Part shown: positions 22,664-35,173 of the stretch, piece by piece
Numbering within the stretch: the first letter of the stretch is position 1
Layout: every line of letters begins with the position of its first letter
Translations under genes and position numbers: made by a program
The notes under the pieces: model-generated
The model's database searches: none
What the model saw: the letters and a program-made list of their open reading frames with translations, nothing else
What the model was told of the DNA's origin: nothing
DNA from: Stenogyne calaminthoides
Taxonomy: Eukaryota > Streptophyta > Magnoliopsida > Lamiales > Lamiaceae
Direction of reading: 5' to 3'
Assembly: GCA_037126765.1 (NCBI GenBank)
Contig: JBBCBC010000001.1
Coordinates: 31,170,804 to 31,234,803 of the forward strand
DNA length: 64,000 bases

Positions 22664-24483
22664 TGTTGGGGAATAGGGTTGCACAGATCTATTCGGGGTG
22701 AATATTTAAATACAAATTTAATTCTTTAATTATTACTAGCATGAATTAATCCTATATTAATTCAAATAATAATTGCAACAACATATCATGCATATAAAAG
22801 CCACGTAAAACCTACGCATGCGGAATCTACGGGTTTACGTGAACCGCATTCTCCTGGATGGCAGTGAATTCGGTTGGACGGACTAACCAAAAGGACTTCC
22901 CAAGTATTCCCTTAGCCCTTGCTCGACAATCCGGTGGAAGGATACTCGCGAACAATTAACAAAAGGAAAAAATAAACTTTGTTGCACCACTTTCGTGGAT
23001 TTGCTAATTTTTCCAGCACATGGAATTGTACTTGGGAATGAAACAATCATCCCCTATTTATAGGAGGGAAGTGGTCGAAAATTTTAGTAGAAAATCAATG
23101 TGGGAAAAGACTTTTCTTGGTCACCAAGAAATCTTGAATATATCTCCTATATTCTTTTTCCCATAATTAAAATATTCCACAAAAAATCCCACCTCCTCAT
23201 ATATGGATATTTTCGAAAATTTAGTGTGTGCAAGAATCCAAGATTTGGATCTTCTTAGAAATACATATCTTTCATAATATCTTTTCAAGAAAATCAAGAA
23301 AATCTTTCTTGCCCACTATATTTTCAAAATTTCGAAATTCTCTTATGAAATAACCAAGTGGGAGATTTCTTGAATTTAATGAGATAATATTGTATTCCAA
23401 GAATACATATCTTCATTCCATAACAAAATTCAAAGAAAATCTTTCTCCCTCTTTAATCCATAATTTTCGAAAAATAGAGGAAAAATTAAGCAACAATATT
23501 TATTTTATTTTAATCACCTTTTCAGTTAATGGACTATTTGTTGGGCTACTCAGGGGGCCTTTAGGAGAATTAAGATTGGACCTTCTAATGGACCTTGAAT
23601 ATCTAATATTGAGCCACAATATAATTCAAGCCCATAAATATTAATTAATCCCACTACATAATTAATATTGCACTATCCATCTTAACCCATATTACAGTCA
23701 ATATGGCTCCCGGTCATTATTTCCTGTATTTAAGATTATCTAGCTCATTAATTAATTCAAGCCACTGAAATAGCTTTCCGTTAATTAATATATTTTGTCC
23801 TTGGTCAAGGAACGATTCAACATTATTATCCATACCGGAAACAAATTCCACTTGCAAGATTTGGTATGATAAAGCTTATGAACCTCCCAAGGGGGCAAAT
23901 CAAACAAGCGTACTTGCACACGATTCTTCGTATTAAATCTTAGCAATCACATGTGACCAATAATATTGCCCAAGATAAAAAGTATTGAATCTCTCTTTGA
24001 TTCGCTACCCATGATAAGTCAAAGCAATAGTTACCAATCCCACGTGATCCTATTTAAGGGACGAAGGTTAATAAATAACGAACCACTGAGGTCTAATTCT
24101 TCCTTGTTCAGTTCTGAAGAATTTATCCTCCCGTAGGTCCTATTCAGCGCATCAGTCATGCACTAGTGTAATCTCTTGGTCAAGACAAACCAATCTGAGC
24201 CTTACACCTCAACCTTTCACGATGGGTTGTTCATTTCCATCTAGGTCGTGAATGGCGTACTTTTAGTTACAAGGGACTATTAATTTAATCTTCTGTGATC
24301 TGGTATCACTAAATTAACTACAATGTAACATGTACGAATTATTAAACAATTATGCAGTAAATATATGTAACATTCAATCATATTTAAAGCATCAGTGATA
24401 AATAATTTATTTCAGTAAATAAGTCTGGAAATTCAGTTTCGATTATACAAAGTAAAAGCATACTTTCCAGTATAATCCTAACA
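22664..24483 (-). repeat. Element C 3' LTR, complete (1,820 bp)
   Basis: TGTTGGGGAATAGGG at the left end and TAATCCTAACA at the right end, next to the PPT. It aligns end to end with 29816-31619. It keeps a 43-bp block after position 24047 that the other LTR lost, and lacks about 27 bp near 23255. Confidence 0.93.
23055..23063 (-). promoter_or_regulatory. TATA-like box in element C 3' LTR
   Basis: The minus strand reads CCTCCTATAAATAGGGG. It is repeated in the 5' LTR at 30206-30214 and, as TTATAAATAGGGG, in the related LTR fragment at 53967-53975. Confidence 0.6.
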
Positions 24484-24495
24484 ATCTCCCACTTA
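24484..24495 (-). other. Element C polypurine tract
   Basis: The minus strand reads TAAGTGGGAGAT before the LTR TG. It is almost the same as in element B, which supports a shared lineage. Confidence 0.8.
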
Positions 24496-24593
24496 TACTC
24501 AAAGTCTGCTTTTAAGTATACTACAATATATCTCGCGTAGTCCGTGACATCTAATGTCACCTACACGAACCTAATAATTTCTCCCACTTATAC

Positions 24594-27395
24594 TCAAAGC
24601 AGATTGGCAACGGTCTTGACACCCATTCCACTCACATGTCTCTCGAATGTATTCAGAGGCAGACGCTTTGTGAATGGATCTGCTAGGCTGTCCTCAGACG
24701 CTATCTTTGCCACATCTATATCTCCTCTCTTAAAGATTTCTCGTATAAGATGTCTTTCCTTTAGTGTGATTGTTTGACTCGTGGGCTCTTGGTTCTCTTG
24801 AATTTGCAACTGCCCCTAGCAAATATTGCTAGACAAATTCAGAACACCATCCAAGTCCACTAAGAAGATCTAGAGCCCAATCGGTTCTTTCACTGCTTCA
24901 CAAGACTACTTCTTACCCCGACTTCCATGGTTGAGTCGGTGATGCATTTACGCTTCACACTCGTCCCATTTGATGGCTCTGATTCCCAAATGGAAACACA
25001 CTAACGAGGCGGATAATTTTACGAATCTAAATCGATTAGAAATCCGAGTCCGTAGTAGGCCGATGGGGATTGGATTATCGATCGATAAATCAACATTCTA
25101 TCCCGAGTTCTTTTCAGACACTTCAGAATGTTTTTAACTGTCGTCCAATGCGCTTTCCCTGTGTTACTTTGATATTTTGCTACCATGCCTACGGCAAAGC
25201 AGATATCGGGTCTCGTACACAGCATTGCATACATAAGGTTTTCGGCGGTAGAAGCACAAGGAATGCCTTTTTCATGTCATCTATCTCCTTTTTGCCTTAG
25301 GGACATTTTCTTGGATAGATGGATTCCAAGTCCGAAAGGTACGAATCTTTTCTTGGAATCTTGCATCTTTGAAGCGTTTTCAAGACAATTGTCTATGTGT
25401 AGCGATAACCCGATCATCCTTTTCTTGCGATCTCGAGTGATCTTGATCCCAAGGATGTGTCCGCTTTCCCTAAGTCTTTCATATCAAACTGCTTTTGAAA
25501 ACATGCCCCCTTACGCCCGATCACACCTTCACATCATTCCCGATGATCACAATGTCATCTACGTCTGATTACTAAGAATACCAATGCAGCTTCGACACGC
25601 TTTTTTATACACACAAACTTACAAACTCGTTTTGATCAAACCCATAAGACTTTACTTACATGATCAAAACTTTGGTTCCAAGCTCTGGATGCCTGTTTGA
25701 GTCCATAAATGGACCTCTTGAGCTTACAAACTAGGTGTTCTTGGCCTGTTTCAATGAAAACTTGGGGTTGTTGCATATAGATCTCTTCATCAAGACTTCC
25801 GTTAAGGAAAGCTGTCTTGACATCCATTTGCCAGATTTCAAAGTCGAAATGCGCAACAATCGCCACTAGTCTTGCTTTAAAGGTTTCAACCTTCCCGTCC
25901 GGTCCTCTTTTCCTCTTATATACCCACTTGCATCCAATGGGTTTGACCCCACTAAGTGGTTCGACTAGCTCCCACACTCTATTATGAAACATAGAACCCA
26001 TTTCGGCTTTCATTGCTGTTTGCCAAGAATCTGCATCCTTATCTTGGAGTGCCTCGTCATATATCCAGAGGTCTGATTCGTCTTGTCCGGGAATCAAGTC
26101 CGAGGACTCTCATATTCCCATGAATCTCTCGGGCTGACTAACAACCCTCCCACTACGACTAGGCTCCGGTTGTGAAAGCGTATCGTTTGGTATATCATCT
26201 AAGACAAATTGGTAATCGAGGTTTGCCCTCTAAGCTCATTTAAGGTAATCTCATCTGGTTTTCTTTGGTTCATATAGTCTTCTTCCAAAAAATCTAAAGT
26301 GGGTCTTTGATGACCACCTTTTTGATCTTCGGGACTATAGAACATACACCCTTTTTGTTCCCCTCGGGGTATCCTACAAAATTTTTAATTACGATCGAGG
26401 ACCCAATTTACTGGCTTCCTTGTCCAACACGTAGGCGGACACCCCCAAATTCTCATGTGTATCATACTAGGCTTGTGCCCCCACAATTCTTTGGGAGTTT
26501 CGGAATCGATTTGGATAGCACCAAGTTCGAATTTAAGTCATTTGTTTCCAAGGTATGACCCCGAATCGACTCGGGAAGATCCGCATAACTCATCATTGAT
26601 CTAACCATTTCCAAAAGAATTATGTTTCTTCGCTCTGCAACCCCGTTTTGGTGAGGGGTTCCGGGTGCAAGATGAGTCGGATACAATCCTTCATCGATAA
26701 GCGATTCAAAAAAACTCATCGCGAGGTATTCACCTCAACGATCAGATCGTAGAGACTTGATACATTTTTCCCTATGATTCTCTGTTTGAGCCTTAAATTC
26801 TTAGAATTTTTCAAAATTCTCATATTCATGCTTCATAAGGAAAATGTACCTTGAGTAATCATCAATAAATTTACTCATAACCTCCTCTTGCTTTGGTTGA
26901 CATTGGACCACATACATCTGTGTGAATGATCTCTAACACTTCTTTGGCCCTATTCCCCTTGGCTCCAAATGCCCCCTTGGTCATATTACCCTCCAAACAT
27001 GATTCGCAGGTTGGGATTTGTTCAACTTGGAGACGCTCCAGTGAACCATCTTTCACCAACCTTTGGATCCTCTTTGGATTTATATGACCTAATCTTAGAT
27101 GCCAAAGAAGTATTTCGCTTCACTCTTTTTTTTTTTTTTAAATAGTTGATGTGTTATAGGATGCATTTCATGAGTGGTGTGCACAGTTAATTGTATAGAG
27201 ATTTTCCATCAATGTCCCGTAACAAATACACTCATCATTTAAAAAATGATGTCATTCTTATTAGAAGAAACTTAGTGTCCTTTAATCGAATTTTAGAAAC
27301 TGAAAGTGAATTCTTTCTAAAACTGAGAACATAAAGATAATCTCAAAAAAAACTTTATCTTCAAAAGATAGGTGCACTTCTCCCACTGCTTTAAC
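24594..27395 (-). pseudogene. pol: Element C pol, degraded
   Basis: Fragments in copia order. The gag-pre-integrase and integrase start lie at 26871-27059 (CESCLEGNMTKG, IHTDVCGPMS). The integrase end is at 26462-26719 (GTPHQNGVAERRN). The RT is at 25636-26097 (GCKWVYKRKRGPDGKVETFK, WQMDVKTAFLNGSLDEEIYM, LKRSIYGLKQASRAWN), its later part at 25019-25234 (CTRPDICFAVGMVAKYQSNTG) and the RNase H end at 24594-24809 (KERHLIREIFKRGDIDVAKI, DPFTKRL). Within the RT about 30 codons are missing, at about 25865 (ARLVA joined to IVAHFDFEIW). The active-site Tyr of YVDD is lost near 25560. A TGA interrupts the integrase DRGGEY-type motif near 26735. Same lineage as B. Confidence 0.82.
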
Positions 27396-27520
27396 TGCTA
27401 CTCATGTAGCATTGCAATGTCTGCTACTTGCGTAGTATTGCAATAATCGTTACTATCGTAGCATTGCAATATCTGTCACTTACGTAGCATTGCAATGTCT
27501 TCTACTTTCGTAACGTTGCC
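27396..27520 (-). repeat. Tandem repeat with palindromic unit in element C
   Basis: Four and a half units of about 26 bp, TGCTACTYRYGTAGCATTGCAATGTC on the plus strand. Each unit holds GTAGC and GCTAC as an inverted pair and the palindrome ATTGCAAT. It lies between protease and gag remnants. Confidence 0.75.
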
Positions 27521-28150
27521 CAGTGTGAAGAGGATCTCACTCCCACTAAGTTGCCGGATCATTTAGAACCCGTGAAGCCAACATGATTAGTGGATCTCGT
27601 ATCAACCACCCACGAATGAGAAGTATACGCCGCTAAATAGGTTTCAACAACTAGTGCGTGAGAATTACCTTTATTTTCGTCCCTTTTGGGGTTGGAACAG
27701 GCAAAACCTCCATTTTCCTCTCTTACCGCATCTTAAGCACTTCCTCTTTGGATTTTCCTTGACACAACAAGCATTCCTCATCTTACCATTGCCCTTGGCA
27801 ACAGTTGAGTTTTATTGCTTATGGCCTTTGGTCCTCTTCTTTATCTTGGCCTAGAAGATGAAGACGGACCACTTGCCGTCAAAGCTTGAGTTTGGTCCCT
27901 CATCATCATTTCTACCGAGACCAAAAGCTTGCAACAAATTAGCTAGCGAGGCCAAAATGCTCAAAAACTTTTTGGGCAGAGAGTGAAGTACCAAATTCAT
28001 CCGAGTCTCTCCGATCATAATCTGCGACTCGTAATCTCAAGTTTGTTCAGATGGGCCATCTATTTTGAGGACGTAATCCCTTACGGGTTTGCCCTCCACC
28101 TTTTTCAGCGACGACATCTCTCGCAAGGTGATCTGACGAGTCCCGCATGT
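27521..28150 (-). pseudogene. gag: Element C gag remnant
   Basis: Decayed UBN2-type gag. On the minus strand, fragments read DYVLKIDG and VLHSLPKKFLS near 27960-28070, then a zinc-knuckle relic CLRCGKRGKWRF near 27735. A stop lies inside the VLK...LHSLPK block. No start codon could be set, and the N-terminal half is not recognisable. Confidence 0.55.
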
Positions 28151-29801
28151 TTTGACTCGTCAGTTGGCTCATTTGATTTTTGGTGTGTCAAGAATCCACT
28201 TGTGCTTTTGTGTAGTAAGGATAATTTTTCGTTTCCAATCAATATAGTTTCCATACATATTGTATTGACTTTAAGTATAATAACAGTGGATTAAAAGGTA
28301 ACGACATGCTTGAATCGAATAAACAACTATATGCAATAGCACAAGTATATCACAAGGTTCGATCACATGCTTCATATTAAAATCTCAAAAAAATATGAAC
28401 ATGCATCAGCCAACATCTCAAAACAGTTTAAATAAGCCACGTGGGGTGGGTCATTATTTAAACACATTCAAGCAAAGTTTACAAACAAGAACGATTAAAC
28501 CTTTAATATCCAGATTAATAGTTGGCTCCCACTTGACCAATATAAAATTGACAGGGACTTCGGGGAAGTATATGCATATCAATTTTATACCTAAGTAATA
28601 ACAATGATTAAATACAGGATTATTATTTCGCTTTGATCGAGCCTCGTTGGGAGGGTCATCGTCGCCACTAGTAATAACCCACAATCATCCGTTTGGAATT
28701 CATTCATGTGAAACCTATCTTTTGACCGTCCCGTTGGGGGAATTTCTCCAAAAGAATTCACAAATAAATAAATCATGGATGTCAAAATTAATTCAATTTT
28801 ATTATCCGGAATAAAATTGTCAATTAATTATTTAAACATACTTAGCAATTTTGAAGGTGAGATTTTTCAATTTGGCAACCCTCATGCAAACACATTTAAA
28901 CAAATTAAATAAAGCATAAGATATCACAAATAAATCAAGCAAAACAGAAAAATAAACATATTGGGCACAAATTATCCAATTGTCATGGTTTGATTTTTCT
29001 TCGCTTGATCTTGAAGAAACACGCCTCGGATTTCTCCCACTCGTTAAATCTCGAAAAAATACTTCATCTCGAAAACACCACGCCAAGCGGCTTCGCGGCC
29101 GGATGCACGCCGCATCCGCCGGTCACTGCCTTAAACGACCTCGACCTCGGCCTCGCACCGCCCGACGGGCACACAGCCAGGGTTCGGCACGCGCCTCGGA
29201 AGGTATCGGCAAAGTCGGCAGCTCTCGGCAAGCGTCGGTAGCTCTCGGCACGCCACGCGATGCATCCGCGCCACACCATGACCTCGGCGGCCCAGCGTCT
29301 CTGCGGTCGCCAGCGGCGTCCGCCCCATCCGCTTCGGCTCGATGAGGCGATGGAATCAACCGCGTCTTAGCGCGCCACCCGTCTTGGCGGCCACGATCCT
29401 CGTCTGCGCTTCGGCGGCCCGGCCTCATGCGCCTTGCGCCCGACGTGCCGGTAGCGCTGCGCCACGCCCCGCTTACGATTTTGTCCTTTAATTCTTCGTC
29501 TCTTTGTTCCCGATCCGATTACAATTTATTTACAAAAAATAAATAAACCTAGATCTAGACTAGTCTATTACATTGATCAAATCAAACAAATCCTAGTATA
29601 CTCGTGGATTTTCTCACGAGGCAAAACGAATCCGAACGAATCGAATTAAAACCACAATTTATATGCATGCATAAATAAACACATTAAAATCCATGACAAT
29701 TGGATACCTGCAAAACAGATCTAACAGTTCTACTATCCAATTTCAAATTTAATGTCCACGAATTAAATTACAATTTAAAAAATTCAGAGCCCGAAACCGT
29801 G
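28151..29801 (-). other. Element C 5' leader with CpG-rich island
   Basis: No convincing gene. Most of it is AT-rich, but 29050-29480 is strikingly GC- and CpG-rich (GCGGCCGGATGCACGCCGC and similar). Frames of 70-120 codons are open there on both strands, as expected for GC-rich DNA with few stop codons. The predicted peptides are Arg/Ala/Pro-rich and low in complexity. The minus strand has degenerate GCCGA-rich repeats near 29200-29245. Confidence 0.6.
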
Positions 29802-29813
29802 GCTCTGATACCA
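29802..29813 (-). other. Element C primer-binding site
   Basis: GCTCTGATACCA on the plus strand, complementary to initiator tRNA-Met, two bases from the LTR start at 29816. Confidence 0.92.
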
Positions 29814-29815
29814 GT

Positions 29816-31619
29816 TGTTGGGGAATAGGGTTGCATAGATCTATTCGGGGTAAATATTTAAATACAAATTTAATTCTTTAATTATTACTAGCATGAATTA
29901 ATCCTATATTAATTCAAATAATAATTGCAACAACATATCATGCATATAAAAGCTATGTAAAACCTACGCATGCGAAATCTACGGGTTTACGTGAACGTAC
30001 CTCTCGGGATAAAAGTGAATTCGGTTGGACGGACTAACCAAAAGGACTTCCCAAGTATTCCCTTAGCCCTTGCTCGACAATCCGGTGGAAGGATACTCGC
30101 GAACAATTAACAAAAGGAAAAAATAAACTTTGTTGCACCACTTTCGTGGATTTGCTAATTTTTCCAGCACATGGAATTGTACTTGGGAATGAAACAATCA
30201 TCCCCTATTTATAGGAGGGAAGTGGTCGAAAATTTTAGTAGAAAATCAATGTGGGAAAAGACTTTTCTTGGTCACCAAGAAATCTTGAATATATCTCCTA
30301 TATTCTTTTTCCCATAATTAAAATATTCCACAAAAAATCCCACCTCCTCATATATGGATATTTTCGAAAATTTAGTGTGTGCAAGAATCCAAGATTTGGA
30401 TCTTTTTGAATTTATGAGATATTCTTGTATTTCAAGAAATACATATCTTCCATAATATCTTTTCAAGAAAATCAAGAAAATCTTTCTTGCCCACTATATT
30501 TTCAAAATTTCGAAATTCACTTATGAAATAACCAAGTGGGAGATTTCTTGAATTTAATGAGATAATATTGTATTCCAAGAATACATATCTTCATTCCATA
30601 ACAAAATTCAAAGAAAATCTTTCTCCTCTTTTTAATCCATAATTTTCAAAAATAGAGGAAAAATTAAGCAACAATATTTATTTTATTTTAATCACCTTTT
30701 TCGGTTAATGGACTATTTGTTGGGCTACTCGAGGGGCCTTTAGGAGAATTAAGATTGACCTTTCTAATGGACCTTGAATATCTAATATTGAGCCACAATA
30801 TAATTCAAGCCCATAAATATTAATTAATCCCACTACATAATTAATATTGCACTATCCATCTTAACCCATATTACAGTCAATATGGCTCCCGGTCATTATT
30901 TCCCGTGTTTAAGATTATCTAGTCCATTAATTAATTCAAGCCACTGAAATAGCTTTCCGTTAATTAATATCTTTTGTCCTTGGTCAAGGAACGGTTCAAC
31001 ATTATTATCCATACCGGAAACAAATTCCACTTGCAAGATTTGGTATGATAAAGCTTATGAACCTCCCAAGGGGGCAAATCAAACAAGCGTACTTGCACAT
31101 GATTCTTCGTATTAAATCTTAGCAATCACATGTGACCAATACTATTGCCCAAGATAAAAAATATTGAATCTCTCTTTGATTCGCTACCCATGATAAGTCA
31201 AAGCAATAGTTACCAATCCCACTGAGGTCTAATTCTTCCTTGTTCAGTTCTGAAGAATTTATCCTCCTGTAGGTCCTATTCAGCGCATCAGTCATGCACT
31301 AGTGTAATCTCTTGGTCAAGACAAACCAATCTGAGCCTTACACCTCAACCTTTCACGATGGGTTGTTCATTTCCATCTAGGTCGTGAATGGCGTACTTTT
31401 AGTTACAAGGGACTGTTAATTTAATCTTCTGTGATCTGGTATCACTAAATTAACTACAATGTAACATGTACGAATTATTGAACAGTTATGCAGTAAATAT
31501 ATGTAACATTCAATCATATTTAAAGCATCAGTGATAAACAATTTATTTCAGTAAATAAGTCTGGAAATTCAGTTTCGATTATACAATGTAAAAGCATACT
31601 TTCCAGTATAATCCCAACA
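29816..31619 (-). repeat. Element C 5' LTR, complete (1,804 bp)
   Basis: TGTTGGGGAATAGGG next to the PBS and AATCCCAACA at 31619 next to B LTR sequence. Compared with the left copy it has an extra segment near 30400 and lacks 43 bp near 31225. The deletion lies between two CCAC-like sites, consistent with loss between short repeats. Confidence 0.93.
30206..30214 (-). promoter_or_regulatory. TATA-like box in element C 5' LTR
   Basis: The minus strand reads CCTATAAATAGGGG, about 1,400 nt from the LTR start. This would leave about 400 nt for R and U5. Confidence 0.6.
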
Positions 31620-32206
31620 CCACACACATGCACTTCGTGATGAACCCAATCTAAGCCGTATCTACCCATGGAAGGGTGCAAGCATTGGTCATGGTCAAAG
31701 TTCATCACTCCACACATGTCGTGCGTATTGACCTCAAGTCAAAGGAGTATCGCATCACTCCCACTAACTGAGACACCCGTAGACACATATAGTAGAAAAT
31801 ACATCAAACGGTTTCTCGGATGGGTATACCAATACCCTCTAAGGTATTTGTGCATCCATCATGAGATACCTAGTATCTCGTAGTAAGTGAGATCTTACTA
31901 CACTCTCTAAGAGTATGATGCAGATCGCAAACCAATCTCTATTGCATCATCAATATCCCATTCTTGATGATCCTTGATCGGGGCTATTTGAGAATCATGC
32001 TTAAGTCATCCGAGTTCCCACAACCTCAATGACAACAATGACTCATGGGAACACTTGCATGAATAAATGCAAAAAATCAAACATAATATTCAAACAAGTG
32101 TATTGCCATACATTAATATTAAGTGAACTATAATATTAAATCAAACTGAACATCATCGAGTATTATGTCCTTACAATAGATTGTCTCTACGACACTAACA
32201 CTAACA
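31620..32206 (-). repeat. Element B 5' LTR, right part
   Basis: Starts with the CCACA duplication after element C and ends CTAACACTAACA at 32206. The last 117 bp match 15497-15613. The next base begins element D coding sequence. Confidence 0.87.
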
Positions 32207-35173
32207 CGATCTACACTGCAGACTGGAACAATTGTCCAAGAAATGCATGCCTGATTGTTAGGAGTTCCAAAAGTAGTTGTTGGATCTGGCATAAGAGAAT
32301 GAGTCATCTGAACTTTAAGACTCTTAACAAGATAGCAAGGATGTCCCTGGTTGAGGGTCTCCCGAATGAGGTATTCTCTAAGGATTAAACATGTGTCGCA
32401 TGTCAGAAGGGAAAACAGGTTAAAGCCTCATTTAGGGGATCCCAGGACCAACATCTAGCAAAGTACTACAACTGCTCCACATGGATTTGTTTGGATCAGT
32501 TACACCACTTAGTTTCAGAGAGCGCAAATACACTCTGGTGATCGTGGATGATTATTCCAAGTTTACCTGGGTTGTATTCTTGTATAAGAAGAATGAAACT
32601 ACAACAAAGATACCTGAGCTGCTCAAGAGATTGCAAAATGAGAAGGGTGTCAGTATTGTGAAAATCAGATCAGATAAAGGTACAGAATTTCTGAACTCCT
32701 TTATTACTAATTTTTGCACTGAGTTTGGTATACATCATGAAACATCAGCCGCCAGAACACCACAACAAAATGGCGTAGCAGAATGGAGAAACGGAACACT
32801 CAAAGAAGTTGCTCGCACAATGTTGGCTGAACATGTGACTCCAAACCGTTTCTGGGTAGAAGCTATCAACATTGCATGCGACACTCAGAACAGATGTTCT
32901 CTGACTAAGATTCACTTCAAAACACCTTATGAACTGTGGAAGGGCAGAAAACCTCATGTTTCTTACTTTCACGTTTTTTGGTGCAAGTGTTTTATTCACA
33001 ACAATGGGAAGAGTCAGTTGAAAACCTTTGAAACTAAGTCAGATGAGGGTATATTCTTAGGATATTCCTCAATCAGCAAAGCTTTTAGGGTGTTTAACAG
33101 GCAAACCCTAGTTGTGGAGGAGATACCTCATGTGGTCTTTGATGAGACATCTTCTGAACAAGAGAAATTTGCCTCAGAACAAGCAGTACCAGATCAACCA
33201 GTACCCGATGCTCAGAAAATGGATCAGATCACGTAACAGTGTATGTTCCTAACCTTGATCTTAATGATTCACCAGGTCAATCAGACCCTAAGGTACATAT
33301 AACTGTCGATGAAGAAGCTGGCAAAGCTGAGACAGTAACATTTGAACCATCTGGTTCAGGGGGAACACCTGATGTTCTGGCGGACAGTTATTAGCCTATG
33401 ATGATTCCATCATCATCTGAGACTTGTCCATGCCAAGTGGATTCTATTATTGTACCACTCCCAACCTCTAGTGACTCAATATCAGAAGAGGATGACAATG
33501 TCTAAACTGATATACATTTGAAAAGAAGGACTTGGTTGAAAGACCATCCGACTGATCAGATAATCGGCAATCCTAATGCCTGAGTCCAAACTAGACATCA
33601 GGTTCCTGAAAGTGCTATGTATTGTTGCTATCTGTCTTTGAAGGAACCTACCATAATAAAAGAAGCTCTATAAGATGATAGCTGGATTCTAGCTATGCAA
33701 GAAGAACTAGAGTAGTTCGAGAGGAATCAGGTTTGAGAACTGGTAGACAGACCAACTCATCAAGATGTGATAGGCACCAAGTGGGTATTCAAGAACAATA
33801 GGGATGAGAATAATGTCATCACCAAAAATAAGACAAGACTTGTTGCGAAGGGGTATTCACAATCAGAAGGGATTGATTATGATGAGACCTTTGCACCAGT
33901 CACTCACCTGGAAGCCATTCGGCTGTTTCTAGCATATGCTGCCCACAGAGGGTTTACTGTGTATCAGATGGATATAAAGAGTGCATTTTTAAATGGGGTA
34001 CTAGCGGAGGAAGTTTATGTTGAACAACCTCCTGGCTTTGAAAAAGGCAACCAGGTGTACCGTTTAAGAAAAGCACTTTAAGACTTGAAACAAGTTCCTC
34101 GAGCTTGGTATGATACATTATCCCAGTTTTTGATAGACAATGGATTCACTAAAGGAGTCATAGACAGAACCTTGTTCAAAATAGAAGATGGTGAAGACAT
34201 TCTGATGGTTCAGATCTATGTGGACGATATCATCTTCGGATCTCCCAACAAAAGCTTATGTGACAGATTCAGCAAACTGATGCAAGGGAAGTTCGAGATG
34301 TCCAAGATGGGTCAGATGAATTACTTTCTGGGTCTTCAAGTTAAACAAAGTACATAAGGGATATTCATCTATCAGGTAAAGTACGCTAGGAATCTGTTGG
34401 CTAAGTTTGGAATTCAGAACAGTAAGGTAGCCAAAATTCCTATGATGACTGGATTCAAGATGAAACCATATGAAAATGGTCAGAAAACCAATCAAAAAGA
34501 ACATAGGGCTCTCATTGGATCTTTACTATTCCTAAATGCCAGCAGACAAAACATAACATTTGCAGTAGGTGTATGTGCCAGATTTCAGGCAAATCCGATG
34601 CAAAGCCACCTGGAAGCAGCTAAGCGGATTCTTAAGTATCTGAAGAGGACAGTGAACATTGGTTTATTCTACCCATCAGATGATAATCTAGAGCTTAGTG
34701 GGTATTCTGATTCTGATTATGGAGGTTGCAGAATAGACAGAAAGTAAACCTCAGGTACTTGTCAGTTCTTAGGAAGCAAACTGATCTTTTGGTTTTCAAA
34801 GAAGCAGACATCTGTTGCCACATCTACTACTGAAGCAGAATACATAGCCGTAGGAAGCTGTTGTTCCCAACTGCCCTGGCTTAGTCAGCAGTTGAGGGAT
34901 TATAACATTGTATCTACGAACGTGCCCATATTCTGTGACAGTAATAGTGCTATTCCAATCACTCAGAATCCAGTTCTACATACAAGATGCAAGCATGTGG
35001 ACGTCAGACATCATTTCATAAGAGATCATGTGGAAAAGAAGAATATCAGAATGGAAAAGATCCATACTGATAAGCAGAGAGTTGATATCTTAACCAAGCC
35101 ACTAGCTGAAGTCAGATTCAGAGAACTATGTAATGACCTAGGACTTCTGGACTTAGGAGAAAGTGCACCATAA
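32207..35173 (+). pseudogene. pol: Element D pol (integrase-RT-RNase H), broken
   Basis: Copia pol on the plus strand. The gag-pre-integrase piece is WHKRMSHLNF...CVACQKGK (about 32290-32420). The integrase at 32481-33236 keeps MDLFG, SDKGTEF and GVAEWRN, so all three acidic residues are present. The RT has IGTKWVF at 33770, VYQMDIKSAFLNG and an intact IYVDDIIFG at about 34215. RNase H has YSDSDYGGCRIDRK and HVDVRHHFIRDHVEKK, with a stop at 35171-35173. Stops include 33234, several at 33390-33740 (TAG, TAA, TGA), about 34080, 34355 (TAA, shared with A) and 34745. Where element A keeps a sense codon it is often CAA, CAG or TGG. Confidence 0.88.

Larger units (their letters stand above)
22664..31619 (-). 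mobile_element. Element C: Ty1/copia retrotransposon in B's LTR
   Basis: 8,956 bp with two complete LTRs (1,820 and 1,804 bp), PBS, gag and pol remnants and a PPT. The flanks are CCACG (left, 22659-22663) and CCACA (right, 31620-31624), a likely 5-bp target-site duplication with one CpG-type change. The flanking sequence on both sides is element B LTR. LTR differences include a 27-bp segment missing from the left copy and a 43-bp segment missing from the right copy. Coding parts are strongly decayed. Confidence 0.92.
15497..32206 (-). mobile_element. Element B: Ty1/copia retrotransposon, interrupted by C
   Basis: A minus-strand element. Its 3' LTR survives in this window only as 117 bp next to the LINE. 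Its internal region (15614-21636) holds pol, gag and a 2-kb leader. Its 5' LTR (21637-22663 plus 31620-32206, about 1.6 kb) is split by element C. The 117-bp fragment differs from the end of the 5' LTR (32090-32206) at 4 positions. The right edge at 32206 joins element D in mid-gene, so B was inserted into D. All coding parts carry stops. Confidence 0.87.

Noticed and set aside
28980..29428. Open frames of 70-120 codons on both strands in a GC-rich patch
   Set aside because: GC-rich DNA lacks stop codons by composition. The peptides are Arg/Ala/Pro-rich with no recognisable motif, and they overlap on opposite strands.
31520..31883. Short frames in the C and B LTR junction area
   Set aside because: They cross LTR sequence and an insertion boundary, so they are not genes.
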